This document shows, piece after piece, positions 20,108 through 22,392 of a stretch of 22,392 bases of DNA. The number at the start of each line of letters is the position of its first letter. Position 1 is the stretch's first letter. The notes under the pieces were generated by a model that saw nothing but the letters and a program-made list of their open reading frames with translations, was not told the DNA's origin and did no database searches. The position numbers were made by a program, and so were the translations under genes. Source of the stretch: Tubulinosema ratisbonensis (taxonomy: Eukaryota > Microsporidia > Tubulinosematidae); the NCBI GenBank assembly GCA_004000155.1, contig RCSS01000019.1, forward strand, positions 11,974 through 34,365, in the 5' to 3' direction.

Positions 20108-20880
20108 ATAGGAAAGGGACCATATTTATTGTTACCAAGCGATTTGACCGAGTAAACTTTAACATTTATTCTTTTGTACTACACTCTTTTTTAGTTCTCT
20201 TTTTGCACTCATTTAAAAAATTTCGATGAGTTGAGTATTTGCACCGCTTTCAGGGTCAAAAAAATTTCTGAAATGCTTTATACTAGAGTGTAAAAATTCC
20301 AAGCTAGATAATATGCTATACCCATTCCACTTATCTGTAATAATTAGGGATCCTTGTCTCACGTAACGTAGAATAATTGTTATAAGGGTGTACGATTTTC
20401 AGTATAAGATAGGAACCAAAAATATTTCAGGAGTATTATAATAATACCACCAATGCTCACTCTTGATTGAGGAATACTCTTTACACTTACTACTTTTGCA
20501 TGGCAAATAATCTTTCGTCTATTTGTATAATGACTTCTTCTTCACAATTTGATCATTAATCTCGCTTATAAAAGTCAAAAAGCACACTTCGTTTAAGAAA
20601 GACCTTAATAAGCAATAAAAACGTTCATCCAAACTAGTTTCTTTTAGATTTTCTTAGCTTGGGTCTTGTTATGCCCACAAATTGATAAAAATAACAATTT
20701 TATCTAGAAAAGCCAAGAAATCTTTTAAAACTCTCTTGTAAATACTTAATTTCTTTGAAAATAGTCTGTTGTAACACCATTGTAAATTTATAACAATGTT
20801 AACACTTTTGTTTTCACTCATATGATATTCACAAACTAGGCAATTTCTGGTATGAAGTAACGGACCAAGCTTTTTTTAAA
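20108..20880 (-). pseudogene. Decayed ISXO2-like (Merlin/IS1595-type) transposase, minus strand
   Basis: Read on the minus strand from about 20875: LLHTRNCLVCEYHM (CxxC zinc ribbon), LQWCYNRLFSKKLSIYKRV, then IIQIDERLF (like VEIDESLF, first catalytic Asp), HWWYYY.TPEIFLVPIL (like WVFGG......VPV), and GSLIITDKWNGYSILSSLEF, HSSIKHFRNFFDPESGANTQ, LIEIF, followed by a KKSVVQKNK and NNKYGPFP tail that matches the end of the family. Nearly the whole protein can be followed, but through at least half a dozen stops and frameshifts. It is the best preserved of the three relics and lies opposite in orientation to the one at 18890-19600. Confidence 0.85.
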
Positions 20881-20900
20881 GATATAGCCTCGCTATATCT
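20880..20900. repeat. Perfect 9-bp hairpin with three-base loop
   Basis: AGATATAGC, loop CTC, GCTATATCT. It lies just upstream of the minus-strand transposase relic and downstream of the RBX1 stop, so it may be an element-end structure or an RBX1 3' signal. Confidence 0.5.
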
Positions 20901-21024
20901 AAAGTGTAAAATATAATTTATTTTTCATCTATTACTCTAAAGAGTTTTTCGTTGATTAAATTAACTTTAATCAAATTGTATCAAGAAATTTATGAGTTTG
21001 ATATTTGGTTTTTTTATTATTTTT

Positions 21025-21306
21025 TTATTTATTACATTTTTCTGTTTCCCATGGCTTGGTGTCTAAAGGACAAACATTCTTGGTTAATAGCCATTGTGAG
21101 ATACAATGTGCATGAAATGCATGTTCACATTTGCCCCATGTAACTGGACAATCTATTTTTTCTAAAGTTAAATTTGTTTGACATTCTACGCATGTATCCA
21201 TGATATGGTTTCTACAAATAGCACATACCTCTACCTTCCTGTCCAATGACCAAACAGCTACCGGCATCCATTTTATGAGTTTTATTTCTGGTTTCTTGTC
21301 TGGCAT
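21025..21306 (-). CDS. RBX1: RING-box protein RBX1 (cullin-RING ligase subunit)
   Basis: RBX1/ROC1 binds the cullin C-terminus and recruits the E2 in SCF-type ubiquitin ligases, in cytosol and nucleus. From the ATG at 21306 the protein has 93 residues, close to the usual 108 but with a shorter N-tail. It contains the cullin-binding strand (IKLIKWMPVAVWSLD), the RING-H2 start VCAICRNHIMDTCVEC, the insertion Cys pair (DCPVTWGKCEHAFHAHCIS), and WLLTKNVCPLDTKPWE. All Zn ligands expected for RBX1 (Cys and His, plus the final Asp) are present, so it should be functional. The frame also has an ATG at 21354 that would add 16 hydrophobic residues (MEITFIVKFIKIFYLK); I prefer 21306 because RBX1 has no such leader. 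No CCC motif is seen at either ATG. Confidence 0.96.
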   Translation of the reverse strand: MPDKKPEIKLIKWMPVAVWSLDRKVEVCAICRNHIMDTCVECQTNLTLEKIDCPVTWGKCEHAFHAHCISQWLLTKNVCPLDTKPWETEKCNK

Positions 21307-21386
21307 TTTCAAATAAAAAATTTTAATAAATTTAACGATAAAGGTGATTTCCATCCATATTCTCTAATACAAAGATACCTTATCAT

Positions 21387-21736
21387 GGCACTTGTCAACA
21401 GACAAAGTCATTCTACTTAAGTACCCTAAAGACAAAGGACACCAGAGAATCACCATAAAAATACATGGTATTTTAATTAATTACTCTCTAATAAGAAAAA
21501 AATAAATACAGAAACTTGTAGAAGAAATAAGAACTTATAGTGAAAAGAAGAAAATTTCAACACTATGTCAAGTATTTCTAGTTTCTTAAATAAGGTATTC
21601 GGAATATGAAAAAAATTCAATTCGGTAAGAATTGTTGATATGAGACCAAGGGAGTCGAAAACATGATTAGTTTTTCTCAAAGTTATAATATTGTTGTAGC
21701 CCCATACTCTTATACCTATGATAAGGGGCACTTGTC
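21387..21736 (+). repeat. Direct repeat GGCACTTGTC (two copies)
   Basis: The same 10-mer occurs at 21387-21396 and 21727-21736, upstream of RBX1, each near a TTATCA/TGATAA string. The enclosed DNA is less AT-rich than the rest. It may be part of an old mobile element; no protein family recognised. Confidence 0.3.
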
Positions 21737-22392
21737 CAGTTTCCCCCACACCAGGGTTAGGATTTATAAATAAATATTATAAATATATTTGAAGAAACAA
21801 ATTCTTGATTGCAATTTTATAACTTGTTTAATAATTTTTTAAAAATTGACAATTTGTTTGGGTTCGAATTTTCTTTTACAATTTATAAATCAAAAACGTA
21901 TTTTTTCAATTTTAGGAGTATTCATCTTTTAAAAAACGTTTAAACATTGTTTTAAATCATCTTGATCGTATCAATTAGTAATCTGAACGAATCATATATT
22001 TTCTTAATATTTTGTTTTTTTTATATGATAATTTATCTGGTGATGTTTGGATTGTTCTAAAGCAACATTAAATAAGTATAGGATAATCTAACTTTAATTT
22101 TCTTTATACAGTTACAAGCTTTTTTATCAAAATCTATTATACGATTTTTCTTATCATGTTTTTCTTCGAAAATTACATGTTTTGATAGGTTAAGTTGTCA
22201 AACAATTGTAAATGCCAATATTTTTATCTTTTTATCTAAAGTAAATTTTTTCTTTTAGTTATATGGCAATTTTCAGAAACAGCTATATTTTTTTGTGATT
22301 CGCAACAGAAGAATTCTCTTCATGACAAACGTTTATGTTGATCTCAAGAAAGAATTGAACGCAAATTTTAAAATTATGCGTTTATATTTTAC
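21737..22392. other. Non-coding AT-rich end of the window
   Basis: I see no supportable gene. A single GGGTTCGAAT at about 21860 resembles a tRNA T-loop, but no arms can be built around it. An ATG at 22377 opens a frame that leaves the window too soon to judge. Confidence 0.45.

Noticed and set aside
20952..21143. Plus-strand open frame overlapping RBX1
   Set aside because: It is antisense to the unmistakable RBX1 coding sequence.
21477..21749. Minus-strand 90-codon open frame upstream of RBX1
   Set aside because: It begins at a GTG, has no clear family or coding bias, and overlaps short direct repeats; more likely repeat-derived or chance.
21855..21875. GGGTTCGAATTTTC as a tRNA T-arm
   Set aside because: No pairing T-stem and no other tRNA arms nearby.

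Overview
The window looks like part of a microsporidian genome, or that of a similarly reduced eukaryotic parasite. It is extremely AT-rich. The recognisable genes are eukaryotic and uninterrupted by introns, the Prp8 is unusually short, several start codons are preceded directly by a CCC motif of the type described in microsporidia, and decayed Merlin/ISXO2-type transposases lie between genes. I do not name a genus. Several single N bases are present.

Layout. Positions 1-2525 hold a membrane-anchored, beta-rich protein whose coding sequence changes strand twice (minus, plus, minus). An ambiguous base sits exactly at each strand switch (819 and 1592), so this is probably one long gene with an internal 772-bp inversion, either real or an assembly artefact. 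A 2.5-kb AT desert follows. Positions 5077-9222 (minus) encode the spliceosomal core protein Prp8 at only 1381 residues. Positions 9541-10660 hold a Pol III-like box A/box B site, hairpins and the remains of a transposase. Positions 11075-12019 (plus) encode a transmembrane-anchored USP-type deubiquitinase homologue in which the catalytic His motif is changed. Positions 13635-14393 (minus) encode a membrane protein split by an in-frame TAA. Positions 16057-17994 (minus) encode an unrecognised 645-residue protein with a signal peptide. Positions 18890-20880 contain two more transposase relics in opposite orientation. Positions 21025-21306 (minus) encode RBX1, the RING subunit of cullin ubiquitin ligases.

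Functionally, Prp8 implies that splicing is retained. RBX1 and the USP homologue both belong to ubiquitin signalling but are far apart and show no sign of co-regulation. The other three genes have an N-terminal membrane or secretion signal and no recognised family. Most of the remaining DNA is AT-rich sequence in which I see no gene.
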